Shown one piece after another: positions 6,581 through 14,362 of a stretch of 19,629 nucleotides of DNA (position 1 is its first letter; each line of letters begins with the position of its first letter). The translations under genes and the position numbers were made by a program. The notes beneath the pieces were generated by a model. It made no database searches. It was given only the letters and a program-made list of their open reading frames with translations, and was not told the DNA's origin. The DNA comes from JAGNZR01 sp051648485 (GTDB lineage: Bacteria > Fusobacteriota > Fusobacteriia > Fusobacteriales > Fusobacteriaceae), in the NCBI GenBank assembly GCA_051648485.1, contig JBOFFH010000036.1:1-19629 (forward strand). The letters run 5' to 3'.

Positions 6581-7642
6581 TTATTTTTCAGATTCTATTG
6601 ACGACTTTAATCTCTTTAATCCATTTTTTATAGCTTTAATTTTAAATTTACTGATTCCTTTTATCTCTGAAAGTTCATCCTCTGTAGCTTCTTGCAATGT
6701 AGATAAGTCATCATATATAGTTATTAATTTTTCCACGTCTTTTTTATTAAGTTTACTAATTTTTCCTAAAACTCTATATCCTTTAGTAACAACTCTATTA
6801 TCTAAACTACTTTGAGTTTTTCCATGTCCCAATATGCCACAAAATTTTTCCAATTCTAAAAGCTCTATGTCCGTAAGTTTTTCCAATTCTGTATTTATCT
6901 TAATAATATTCAATGTTCCCTTTTCACTGTTATAATAGTCTTTTATAAAATTAACTTTTTCTTCTTTAATGTTTAAAAGCAGTTCTTGCATCTGAAGATT
7001 TATCAAACGTCCTTCTAAACCCAATTCAACAACATAGCTTTGCAATTCTTTTTTGATTCTATAAACCATTTCAAATCTCTGAACTACTGAAGAAACATCT
7101 TTTATTGTTACTAAGTCATCCAATTCTAATATAGTTAAATTACTCAGCTCTCTATCTAGTACATGACGATATTTTTCAAGAGTTTTAAGTGCTTGAGTAG
7201 CTTGTTCTACAACCATAGAAATATTTTTTAATCTATATTTAACATCTCTTTTATAAAGAGTTACAGATTTTTTTCTTTCTGAAATTGCTATTACTAATTT
7301 ATCTGTTTGAAGAGCCATTCTTTGAGCTGTTCTATGCCTTGTTCCACTTTCACTAGTTAAAAATGAACGATCTGGGTGTAGATGAACATTTGCATAATAA
7401 ATTTTTTCGATATTTTCATCGACTATTATAGCTCCATCCATTTTAGCCAATTCATATATTCTTTCTGGAGTATATTCACAATTTATAACAAATCCTCCAT
7501 CTATCATTTTTTTTATCTCTTCATTCATTCCTACCACTATAAGTCCCCCACGACCAGCTTCTAAGATACTGAAAATTCCTTCTCTCAACCCTGTTCCTGG
7601 AGTAACTTTGGAGATAAGTTCTAAAAGTTGCTGTTCTTCCAT
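6581..7642 (-). CDS. disA: DisA, DNA-integrity scanning diadenylate cyclase
   Basis: A 353-residue protein that makes the second messenger cyclic di-AMP from two ATP and scans DNA for branched structures. The N-terminal DAC domain (about 1-140) has the two catalytic motifs DGA (69-71) and GTRHRTAQR (100-108, with RHR 102-104). A helical spine follows at about 145-285. The C-terminal helix-hairpin-helix DNA-binding domain includes ATEDELSEIKGISKFKIKAI. Length matches the Bacillus and Thermotoga proteins. Its ATG shares one base with the radA stop (TAATG), so translation is coupled, as in the widespread radA-disA pairing: RadA is a branched-DNA helicase that in Bacillus restrains DisA activity. 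Confidence 0.97.
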   Translation of the reverse strand: MEEQQLLELISKVTPGTGLREGIFSILEAGRGGLIVVGMNEEIKKMIDGGFVINCEYTPERIYELAKMDGAIIVDENIEKIYYANVHLHPDRSFLTSESGTRHRTAQRMALQTDKLVIAISERKKSVTLYKRDVKYRLKNISMVVEQATQALKTLEKYRHVLDRELSNLTILELDDLVTIKDVSSVVQRFEMVYRIKKELQSYVVELGLEGRLINLQMQELLLNIKEEKVNFIKDYYNSEKGTLNIIKINTELEKLTDIELLELEKFCGILGHGKTQSSLDNRVVTKGYRVLGKISKLNKKDVEKLITIYDDLSTLQEATEDELSEIKGISKFKIKAIKNGLKRLKSSIESEK

Positions 7643-9018
7643 TAATCTACCATCCTCTCCATTACTTCATCTAAATTCTTAAGATATATAAGCTTTAAAT
7701 TAAAGTTATTTTTTTCTATCTCTTTTTTATTTGAAAGTGGAACATAAACTCCTTTGAATCCAAGTTTTTCCAACTCTCTCAATCTTTTTTCAATAAAATG
7801 AACCTTTCTTATTTCACCACGAAGTCCTAATTCTCCTATGGCAGCAATTTTTTGACTAATAGGAACTCCCCTATAAACAGAAAGTATAGCTATTAAAACT
7901 GCTAAATCTGCTGCTGGATCTTTTATTGTGATTCCACCAGGAATGTTGATAAAAATATCTTTATTACCTAAATTCATTTTAGCAATCTTTTCTCCTATTG
8001 CTGTGAGTATTTGCATTCTATTTCTGTCATAACCTTGAACTATTCTTTTGGGAATACCAATACTCATATCAGTTAAAAGAGCTTGAATTTCAAGAAGAAA
8101 TACTTTAGTTCCTTCTAATATTGGAACTACAACACTTCCTACATTTTTTTCTTCTCTTTCACTCAAGAAGAATTCTGATGAATTTTTTACCTCTTTCATT
8201 CCATTTTCTTCCATACTAAAAACTGCCAACTCATTTATAGAACCAAATCTATTTTTACTACTTCTTAAAATTCTGTAAAAAAGTCCCTCTTCTCCTTCAA
8301 AACTAAATACAGCATCTACTATATGTTCTAAAAGTTTAGGTCCAGCCAGTTTTCCATCCTTTGTAATGTGGCCCACAATAAAAAATGGTATGTTTAAACT
8401 TTTAGCCAGTTCAACTATTTTTAATGCACACTCTCTAATTTGAGTAGGAGTTCCAGCCATCGAATCATAAGAAGAGTTATAGATTGTCTGAATAGAATCT
8501 ATTATTACAACTTTAGGTTTTTTTATTGATATATATTCATAAATTGCTGTTATTTCTACCTCAGACATCAAATACAAGTTTTTATTTCCGATTTCTAGTC
8601 TGTCGCCTCTATTTTTTATTTGCATTGGAGATTCTTCACCAGAAATATAAAGTACATCTCCATAGCTTGTATATTCATTAGCTAGTTGCAAAAGTAAAGT
8701 AGATTTTCCTATTCCAGGATTTCCTGTTATCAATACTACCTCTCCCTTTACCAAACCTCCACCTAAAATTCTGTCAACCTCACTTATATTTGTAGTATAC
8801 CTAAAATTTTCTTCAACTACAACATTTTCAAAAGAAAATACTTTTTTACTGCTTTCATTTATACTTGTAATTTTTTTATTTATATTTGTTTCGCCTATTT
8901 TTAGTTCTATTTCTTCTTCAAAACTTCCCCATTCTCCACATTCAGGACATTTTCCAATCCATTTAGAAGTTTTATAGCCACACTCTCCACAAATATAAAA
9001 ACTTTTAGCTTTTGCCAT
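7642..9018 (-). CDS. radA: DNA repair protein RadA (Sms)
   Basis: A 458-residue RecA-related helicase that promotes branch migration in recombination. An N-terminal zinc finger has C10, C13, C24 and C27 (CGECG...CPECGEWGSF). The RecA-like core has Walker A GNPGIGKST (99-107), Walker B KVVIIDS (169-175) and the RadA-specific KNRFG motif at 255-259. A C-terminal Lon-protease-like domain covers about 285-458 and includes the IPGGITIKDPAADLA stretch. The protein is complete and of normal length. GGGAGA precedes the ATG. It is 35 bases after coaD and overlaps disA by one base. Confidence 0.98.
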   Translation of the reverse strand: MAKAKSFYICGECGYKTSKWIGKCPECGEWGSFEEEIELKIGETNINKKITSINESSKKVFSFENVVVEENFRYTTNISEVDRILGGGLVKGEVVLITGNPGIGKSTLLLQLANEYTSYGDVLYISGEESPMQIKNRGDRLEIGNKNLYLMSEVEITAIYEYISIKKPKVVIIDSIQTIYNSSYDSMAGTPTQIRECALKIVELAKSLNIPFFIVGHITKDGKLAGPKLLEHIVDAVFSFEGEEGLFYRILRSSKNRFGSINELAVFSMEENGMKEVKNSSEFFLSEREEKNVGSVVVPILEGTKVFLLEIQALLTDMSIGIPKRIVQGYDRNRMQILTAIGEKIAKMNLGNKDIFINIPGGITIKDPAADLAVLIAILSVYRGVPISQKIAAIGELGLRGEIRKVHFIEKRLRELEKLGFKGVYVPLSNKKEIEKNNFNLKLIYLKNLDEVMERMVD

Positions 9019-9053
9019 TATTTCTCCCAGTAACCACTCACAATTATATTACT

Positions 9054-9533
9054 TTAATTCAATTTTTCTAATACTTTAAGTTTTATACTTTCATCCAAAT
9101 ATTTATCCAGTTTTCCTTTATTTATAGCTATTTCTCTCACTACTGTAGAACTTAAGTATATATATTCTCTTGTGGCAGGAATAAATATTGTTTCTATAAT
9201 ATCCTCTGATATATCCGCATTTGCATAAGCCATACTGAGTTCGTACTCATAGTCTGATACAGCACGAAGCCCTCTTATTATCAAATTGCAATTCTGCTTT
9301 TTCATAAAATCTACCAGCAATCCTTCAAAGCTATGAATTTCTATATTTTCAATATTTTTAAATAATTCTTTTATCATATTGGTTCTTTCTTCTAAGTCAA
9401 AAAGATATTTTTTATTTACATTATTCAAAACTGCAACTATAAGCTTATCTACTAATTTTGCTGAACGAAGAATTATATCTTTATGTCCCTTTGTTATAGG
9501 GTCAAAACTTCCTGTATACACTCCCACTCTCAT
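9054..9533 (-). CDS. coaD: Phosphopantetheine adenylyltransferase
   Basis: A 159-residue nucleotidyltransferase of the HIGH superfamily that transfers AMP from ATP to 4'-phosphopantetheine, the penultimate step of coenzyme A synthesis. Visible motifs are TGSFDPITKGH (8-18, with the T14-x-G-H17 nucleotide motif), K41, the RGLR motif (87-90) and YLSSTVVR (126-133), all at positions close to E. coli CoaD. AGGAGA lies just before the ATG. The 27-base gap from rng contains no terminator. Its product leads to the 4'-phosphopantetheine arm that modifies S34 of the acyl carrier protein encoded about 5 kb upstream in the same run of genes. Confidence 0.97.
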   Translation of the reverse strand: MRVGVYTGSFDPITKGHKDIILRSAKLVDKLIVAVLNNVNKKYLFDLEERTNMIKELFKNIENIEIHSFEGLLVDFMKKQNCNLIIRGLRAVSDYEYELSMAYANADISEDIIETIFIPATREYIYLSSTVVREIAINKGKLDKYLDESIKLKVLEKLN

Positions 9534-9560
9534 ATCTTTCTCCTAGTGATCAATTAAAAT

Positions 9561-10979
9561 TTATTTTTCTAAAGTAATTTCATAAAATCTATCTGTTTTA
9601 AATTCTTTAAATTTTTCCAACCTTAATTTTTTACCTTTTTTATCTAAAAAAGCTTTTATATACTCTAAATATTCCTCTTTTAACTTCGAGTATAATTCAC
9701 TGTTTATTTTTATAATTACGGTGCTAAAATCTTTATCTTTTACAACTGTTCTGCACTCTTTTAATATTTCTTCTATCAAAGCTAATTGGGATTTTATTTT
9801 TCCCGTTCCATTGCATACAGGACAGTTTTTCTTGAAATAACTAGCTGTGGGATTTCCTACTCTTTTTCTGGTCATTTCTACTAAACTCAAATCTGTAAAA
9901 TGAACTATACTATTTTTAACTCTATCTTTTTTAAGGCTTTTTTCTAATTGTTCTAAAACTTTGGTTTTATTTTCTTGGTTTTTCATATCTATAAAATCTA
10001 TTATTATTATTCCACCTATATTTCTTAAAGCAAGTTGTCTTGGAATCTCTTCTGCTGCTTCTATATTCGTGTTGAATATAGTTTCTTCTGAATTTGTTTT
10101 ACCTATGTTTCTTGCTGTATTTACATCTATACTCGTAAGAGCCTCAGTAGTTTGTATCACAAGATTTCCACCACATTTTAATTCAGCATCTTTTTTCATA
10201 ACACTTTTAATAACTTCAGTTATGTTGTATCTATCAAAAATATCTTGCTCTTCTTCTTCATAAAGTCTCACTCTTCTTTTTAAATCTCCATCCCCAAAAG
10301 CATGTAGGTAATTCAAAATTTCCCAATATGTTTCTCTGTTATTAATAATAATTTCTTTTGTTTCGCCATTGAATATATCTCTACAAATTTTAGTTATTAA
10401 GTCATTTTCGTTATAAACAATATCGCCTACTTTACTTTTTGCTATTTTTTCCTCTACGCTTCTCCACTTATTTATAAGATAAGCCATCTCTCTTTCAAAG
10501 TGAAAAACTGTTTTAGAGTCTGCTTCTGTTCTTATTATTACTCCCATATTGTCAGGTTTTATTTGTAAAATCAACTTTTCAAGTCGCATACGCTCTTCTA
10601 AATTTATAATTTTTTTAGAAATAGCAATATTAGTATTATTGGGCATCAAAACTAATAATTTTCCCGATATATTGAATTCTGTAGAAACCCTAACTCCTTT
10701 ATTCATTTGAGGTTCATTTATAGCTTGAACTATTAATTGTTGTTCAGCTTTAATGAACTCTTTTATATTTTCTAAATAAAGAAAACTATTTTTTTCAAGT
10801 CCTATATCTATAAAAGCTGCTCCTATACCATTTAAAACATTGGATACTTTTCCTTTATAAATATTTCCATTAGTTTCTCCATCTCCATTTAATTGTACTA
10901 AAATTTCTATAACTTTTTCATCTTCCAATACGGCTGCTTTATATCCAAAATCATCTTTACTTATTACAATTTTCTTCAT
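9561..10979 (-). CDS. rng: Ribonuclease G (RNase E/G family)
   Basis: A 472-residue endoribonuclease expected to process rRNA ends and decay mRNA. The order of domains is a short beta leader, an S1 domain at about 37-120 (GNIYKGKVSNVLNGIGAAFIDIG), an RNase H-like fold, then the DNase I-like catalytic region with metal-binding D285 (TSIDVNTAR) and D328 (IIIIDFIDM). The zinc-link CPVC of NCPVCNGTGK (385-394; C386, C389) forms the dimer interface. There is no long disordered degradosome-scaffold tail, so it is RNase G-like and not a full RNase E. The ATG overlaps the stop of the radical SAM gene by 23 bases and uses AAGGAT as binding site. Two endoribonucleases, Rnc and Rng, are thus nearly adjacent. 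Confidence 0.95.
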   Translation of the reverse strand: MKKIVISKDDFGYKAAVLEDEKVIEILVQLNGDGETNGNIYKGKVSNVLNGIGAAFIDIGLEKNSFLYLENIKEFIKAEQQLIVQAINEPQMNKGVRVSTEFNISGKLLVLMPNNTNIAISKKIINLEERMRLEKLILQIKPDNMGVIIRTEADSKTVFHFEREMAYLINKWRSVEEKIAKSKVGDIVYNENDLITKICRDIFNGETKEIIINNRETYWEILNYLHAFGDGDLKRRVRLYEEEEQDIFDRYNITEVIKSVMKKDAELKCGGNLVIQTTEALTSIDVNTARNIGKTNSEETIFNTNIEAAEEIPRQLALRNIGGIIIIDFIDMKNQENKTKVLEQLEKSLKKDRVKNSIVHFTDLSLVEMTRKRVGNPTASYFKKNCPVCNGTGKIKSQLALIEEILKECRTVVKDKDFSTVIIKINSELYSKLKEEYLEYIKAFLDKKGKKLRLEKFKEFKTDRFYEITLEK

Positions 10980-11997
10980 TTAATATCCTTTTTAAAATCT
11001 CTTTTCTCGTATATTTTTTATCATTTATTGTAAAAGTTTCTAAATTTAAATTTTTATCTATTTTTACATTCAGTTTTTTAATTTTTTCTTTATTTATTGC
11101 ATTTATTCCTATTATTTTAGAAATATTTTTTTCGTTAGCTAATATTTCTACTTTTTTTTCTACTTTTTCGATTTCTTTTAAAAACTTATAAAATATCTCT
11201 CCCTCTACAAGTTCTCTAAAAGCTGGATGGAAAGGTCCTGCCACTATTACCCCTTCTTTTCTCAAATCTTCAGATGGTTGCAATCCCACTCTTATAACTT
11301 TTATATTGTTTTTTTCTAACAAAGAATATATTTTCACTGTTCTTTCTACAGCCTCTTTTAAAGTGATTGCTTTATATTCTCCATCTTTATGCATCTTCTC
11401 CATTTTAGTTCCCGAAAGTACCAAAGTAGGATATATTCTAGCCATCTCGGGTCCTAATTCTACTGTTTTTATAGCTGATTCATAATCTGATTCTTCAGTT
11501 GAACCTGGAAGACCTATCATAAGCTGAATTCCTAATTGAATTCCGTATTCTTTTATCAGTTTTGCTGATTTTTCTACTGCTTCTACTGGATAATTTCTTT
11601 CAGTTAAATCTAATACTTTCTGATTCAACGATTGAACTCCTAATTCTATAGCCCTTACTCCGTACTTTTTTAACTGAATTAATATTTTGTGGTCTATACA
11701 GTCAGGTCTAGTAGACAATCTTATTCCGTTTATTATGCCTGAATCTATAAAAGGTTTTACAACTTCTAAATAATCTTTTTGTAAATCAAAAGAGATTCCA
11801 GTGAATGTTCCACCGAAAAATGCTACTTCTTTTATACTCTCTTTGGGTAAATATTCTAAGTATTCTTCTATTATTTTTTTTACTTCTTCTGGAGTTATAT
11901 CTGTTTCTACTCCATTAATTTTATTTTGGCTACAAAAAACACATGAGTTAGGACAACCCACGTGATTTATAAAAATAGGTATATTATAATGCTTCAT
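10957..11997 (-). CDS. Elp3-like radical SAM protein of unknown substrate
   Basis: A 346-residue radical S-adenosylmethionine enzyme. The iron-sulfur cluster motif is C15-x3-C19-x2-C22 (GCPNSCVFC), then AFFGGTFTGI (SAM-binding GGT-type motif), LSTRPDCID, and ELGVQSLNQKVL, all typical of the Elp3/COG1243-type fold. The barrel spans about 5-230. The C-terminal part (about 235-346) is Lys-rich and contains RVGLQPSEDL and GPFHPAFRELVEGE. The GNAT acetyltransferase domain of true Elp3 is absent, so tRNA wobble-uridine modification is possible but not supported. The ATG overlaps the rnc stop by 14 bases and has AGGAG eight bases upstream. Similar genes next to rnc occur, as I recall, in clostridia. 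Lodged between rnc and rng, it may act on RNA; that is guilt by association. Confidence 0.85.
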   Translation of the reverse strand: MKHYNIPIFINHVGCPNSCVFCSQNKINGVETDITPEEVKKIIEEYLEYLPKESIKEVAFFGGTFTGISFDLQKDYLEVVKPFIDSGIINGIRLSTRPDCIDHKILIQLKKYGVRAIELGVQSLNQKVLDLTERNYPVEAVEKSAKLIKEYGIQLGIQLMIGLPGSTEESDYESAIKTVELGPEMARIYPTLVLSGTKMEKMHKDGEYKAITLKEAVERTVKIYSLLEKNNIKVIRVGLQPSEDLRKEGVIVAGPFHPAFRELVEGEIFYKFLKEIEKVEKKVEILANEKNISKIIGINAINKEKIKKLNVKIDKNLNLETFTINDKKYTRKEILKRILNEENCNK

Positions 11998-12736
11998 TAG
12001 TTTTTACTCCTAGCTTTTCAACTAAATCTTTAGCTGCTGCTTGCTCAGCAAATTTTTTATTATTTCCAATTCCAAAACCACTAATACTGTCTCCAATTTT
12101 TACTACAATTTCGAAAGTTTTTTTATGATCAGGTCCTGTTTCATTTATAAGTTCATACTTAGGAACTAATTTATACTCTTTTTGACCATACTCTTGAAGT
12201 ATCGTCTTATAATCCATTATTTCCTCTTTTCTCTCTATGTTATCCACTCTATGTTTTATATGTTTCAAAGCTACCACTTTAACTACTTCAAAAGTAGAAT
12301 CTAAATAAACCGCACCTAAAACAGCTTCAAAAACATCTCCTAAAGTTGAACTTCTCTCTCTTCCACCTGTCATTTCTTCTCCTTTACTTAAAAGAAGATA
12401 TTCTCCTAATCCTAAATCTTTGGAAATTTTAGCTAAAACTGGCTCACTTACTGCCATTGCTTTTATTTTTGCTAACTCACCTTCAGATGAGTTAGCAAAA
12501 TTTTTATATAAATACTCTGTAACAACTAAATCTAGAACAGCATCTCCTAAAAGCTCCATTCTTTCATTACTTATATTTTTATATCTTTTATTTTCATTTC
12601 CAAAAGATCTGTGGAGAAGGGAATTTTTGAGAAGATTTCTATCTTGAAATGTGTATCCTATTTTTTCTTCTAAAAGATTTAAATTATTTAAAATTTCTGT
12701 TTTTTTATCTATTTTCTTCTCTATTTTTTTTCCCAT
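11984..12736 (-). CDS. rnc: Ribonuclease III
   Basis: A 250-residue double-strand-specific endoribonuclease that processes rRNA precursors and structured mRNAs. The catalytic domain carries the signature NERMELLGD (57-65, D65) and GDVFEAVLGAVYLD (133-146, D134 and E137). The C-terminal double-stranded-RNA-binding domain (about 174-246) ends with KKFAEQAAAKDLVEKLG. A lysine-rich N-terminal extension of about 15 residues precedes the first helix. The frame also has an ATG at 12748 (254 residues), but that ATG has no binding site, while GGAGA overlapping it (12742-12746) is correctly placed for the ATG at 12736, which I therefore choose. Cotranscribed with fabF, as in many Gram-positive genomes. 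Confidence 0.94.
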   Translation of the reverse strand: MGKKIEKKIDKKTEILNNLNLLEEKIGYTFQDRNLLKNSLLHRSFGNENKRYKNISNERMELLGDAVLDLVVTEYLYKNFANSSEGELAKIKAMAVSEPVLAKISKDLGLGEYLLLSKGEEMTGGRERSSTLGDVFEAVLGAVYLDSTFEVVKVVALKHIKHRVDNIERKEEIMDYKTILQEYGQKEYKLVPKYELINETGPDHKKTFEIVVKIGDSISGFGIGNNKKFAEQAAAKDLVEKLGVKTNEAL

Positions 12737-12741
12737 ATTTT

Positions 12742-12746
12742 TCTCC
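12742..12746 (-). promoter_or_regulatory. Ribosome binding site that decides the rnc start
   Basis: GGAGA sits five bases upstream of the ATG at 12736 and overlaps the earlier in-frame ATG at 12748, which itself is preceded only by A/T-rich sequence and the fabF stop. This supports the shorter RNase III. Confidence 0.6.
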
Positions 12747-12749
12747 ATT

Positions 12750-13988
12750 TTATCTATATTTTCTCATAGCAATTACACCATTGTGTCCACCAAAACCAAG
12801 AGAAGTTGAGATTCCTACTTCTATCTCTTTACTTATAGTTTTGTTTGGTACATAGTTTAAATCACATTCAGAATCTGGTGTTTCATAATTTATAGTTGGC
12901 GGAATAATTCCCTCTTTAATTGCCAGTGCTAAGAATCCTGCTTCTATTCCTCCTGCTGCTCCTAAACAGTGTCCTGTTGCTCCTTTAGTTGAAGACACAA
13001 CTAAAGTTTTAGCATGTTCACCAAAAACAGATTTTATTGCTGCTGTTTCATTTCTATCATTAGCCGGCGTTGAAGTTCCATGAGCATTTACATAATCTAC
13101 ACTTTTATAGTCTACATTAGCTTCATTTAGTGCCATTTTTATAGCACGAGCTGCTCCTGTTCCACCCTCTGAAGGAGATGTTATATGGTATGCATCACAA
13201 GTTTCTCCGTAACCTACAATTTCAGCATATATTTTTGCTCCACGAGCTTTAGCAGATTCTAACTCTTCAATAATAAGGACTCCTGCTCCTTCTCCCATTA
13301 CAAATCCATCTCTATCCAATGTAAATGGTCTAGAAGCTGTTTTAGGAGAATCATTTCTCGTAGAAAGAGCTTTCATGTTAGCAAATCCATTTAGTGCAAA
13401 AGGTGTTATTGCTGCCTCTGTTCCTCCTGCTATCATGGCATCTGCTCTTCCTAATTTTATAGTTTCAAAAGCATCTCCTATTGAGTGTGTTCCTGCAGCA
13501 CAAGCTGTAACTACTGCCTTATTTGGACCTTGAGCTCCTAAGTATATAGCCACATTTCCAGCTGCCATATTTGAAATCATTGCTGGAATAGTAAATGGAG
13601 ATATTCTTTTCACACCTTTTTCTAGCATTGTTTTATGTTGTTCTTCAAATACTTCCATTCCTCCAATACCTGAAGATACTATTACCCCTACTCTTTCTCT
13701 GTTAGTTTCATCTATTATTAATCCTGAATCCTCCAACGCCATTTTACTCGCTGCAATTGCAAATTGAGTATTTCTAGCTAATTTTTTTATCTCTTTTTTT
13801 TCTATCCCATATTGTGTAGGATCGAAATTTTTTACTTCTGCTGCTATTTTTACAGGCATATTCTCTGTATCAAAAGCTGTTATATAATCTACTCCTGTTT
13901 CACCTAAATTTATTTTTTCCCAAGTCTCTTTTGTCGAATTTCCTAAAGAGCTTATCATCCCTATTCCTGTTACTACTACTCTTCTCAC
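12750..13988 (-). CDS. fabF: 3-oxoacyl-ACP synthase II (FabF)
   Basis: A 412-residue condensing enzyme that elongates acyl-ACP with malonyl-ACP in type II fatty-acid synthesis. The catalytic triad falls at exactly the E. coli FabF positions: C163 (VTACAAGTHS), H303 (NAHGTSTPAND) and H340 (GATGHCLGAAG). The thiolase fold is complete, and the length is the usual one. The ATG is preceded by GGAGG about six bases upstream. It follows acpP across a 74-base gap that holds a terminator-like hairpin. FabF here is the only elongating synthase gene in the cluster; no fabG, fabZ or enoyl reductase gene is present. Confidence 0.98.
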   Translation of the reverse strand: MRRVVVTGIGMISSLGNSTKETWEKINLGETGVDYITAFDTENMPVKIAAEVKNFDPTQYGIEKKEIKKLARNTQFAIAASKMALEDSGLIIDETNRERVGVIVSSGIGGMEVFEEQHKTMLEKGVKRISPFTIPAMISNMAAGNVAIYLGAQGPNKAVVTACAAGTHSIGDAFETIKLGRADAMIAGGTEAAITPFALNGFANMKALSTRNDSPKTASRPFTLDRDGFVMGEGAGVLIIEELESAKARGAKIYAEIVGYGETCDAYHITSPSEGGTGAARAIKMALNEANVDYKSVDYVNAHGTSTPANDRNETAAIKSVFGEHAKTLVVSSTKGATGHCLGAAGGIEAGFLALAIKEGIIPPTINYETPDSECDLNYVPNKTISKEIEVGISTSLGFGGHNGVIAMRKYR

Positions 13989-14017
13989 TATTATACCTCC
14001 AAATTTTTAAAATCTAA

Positions 14018-14052
14018 TAAATACAAATAAAGGGGTATAAACATACCCCTTT
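14018..14052 (-). terminator. Terminator-like hairpin between acpP and fabF, possible attenuator
   Basis: A perfect 10-bp inverted repeat AAAGGGGTAT/ATACCCCTTT (14029-14038 and 14043-14052) encloses a 4-base loop. On the minus strand it begins about ten bases after the acpP stop and is followed by a broken T stretch (TTTATTTGTATTT). That makes a moderate rho-independent terminator, so some transcripts may stop after acpP. On the plus strand the T-run is stronger (eight Ts), but no gene points that way. Confidence 0.65.
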
Positions 14053-14062
14053 TTTTTATCTA

Positions 14063-14287
14063 CTATTTAGTTGCTTCTATAAAACTTACAACATCTTTAA
14101 CAGTTTTGATTTTTTCTGCTTCTGTATCAGGAATTTCTATATCGAATTCCTCTTCAAAAGCCATTATTAACTCAACTGTATCTAAAGAATCTGCTCCTAA
14201 ATCTTCAACGAAGTTTGACTCTAAAGTTACTTGATCCATCTCTACACCTAACTGCTCAACTACTATTTCTTTGATCTTATCTAACAT
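14063..14287 (-). CDS. acpP: Acyl carrier protein
   Basis: A 74-residue acidic carrier protein that holds growing acyl chains on a 4'-phosphopantetheine arm. The modified serine is S34 in the canonical EDLGADSLDTVELIM segment, and the four-helix pattern is intact. The composition is strongly acidic, as expected. AGGAGG lies seven bases before the ATG. It lies between fabD and fabF, the usual order except that fabG is missing. A candidate promoter and inverted repeat precede it and a hairpin follows it, so its level may be set separately from its neighbours, which makes sense for one of the most abundant proteins of the pathway. Confidence 0.98.
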   Translation of the reverse strand: MLDKIKEIVVEQLGVEMDQVTLESNFVEDLGADSLDTVELIMAFEEEFDIEIPDTEAEKIKTVKDVVSFIEATK

Positions 14288-14330
14288 TTTTTTCCTCCTA
14301 TTTTTTTAAAAAATTTTTAAAATTTTCTAA

Positions 14331-14359
14331 ACTATATATTGTAAATAGAACCTAGTCTA
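14331..14359 (-). promoter_or_regulatory. Candidate promoter of acpP
   Basis: TAGACT (14354-14359), 17 bases, TATAGT (14331-14336), on the minus strand in the gap after fabD. The match to consensus is moderate (4/6 and 5/6), so this is weaker than the fabD promoter. The -35 lies inside the imperfect inverted repeat annotated at 14344-14362. Confidence 0.4.
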
Positions 14360-14362
14360 ATT
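14344..14362. promoter_or_regulatory. Imperfect inverted repeat resembling a FapR box
   Basis: The minus strand reads AATTAGACTAGGTTCTATT, with half-sites TTAGAC and GTTCTAT around the centre. The plus strand AGAACCTAGTCTAATT resembles the FapR operator of Bacillus (TTAGTACCTAG-type core) as I remember it, with substitutions and one missing base. FapR represses fab genes and responds to malonyl-CoA. The element starts directly after the fabD stop and overlaps the candidate acpP -35, a sensible place for a repressor. Whether this organism has FapR is unknown from the window. Confidence 0.3.
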
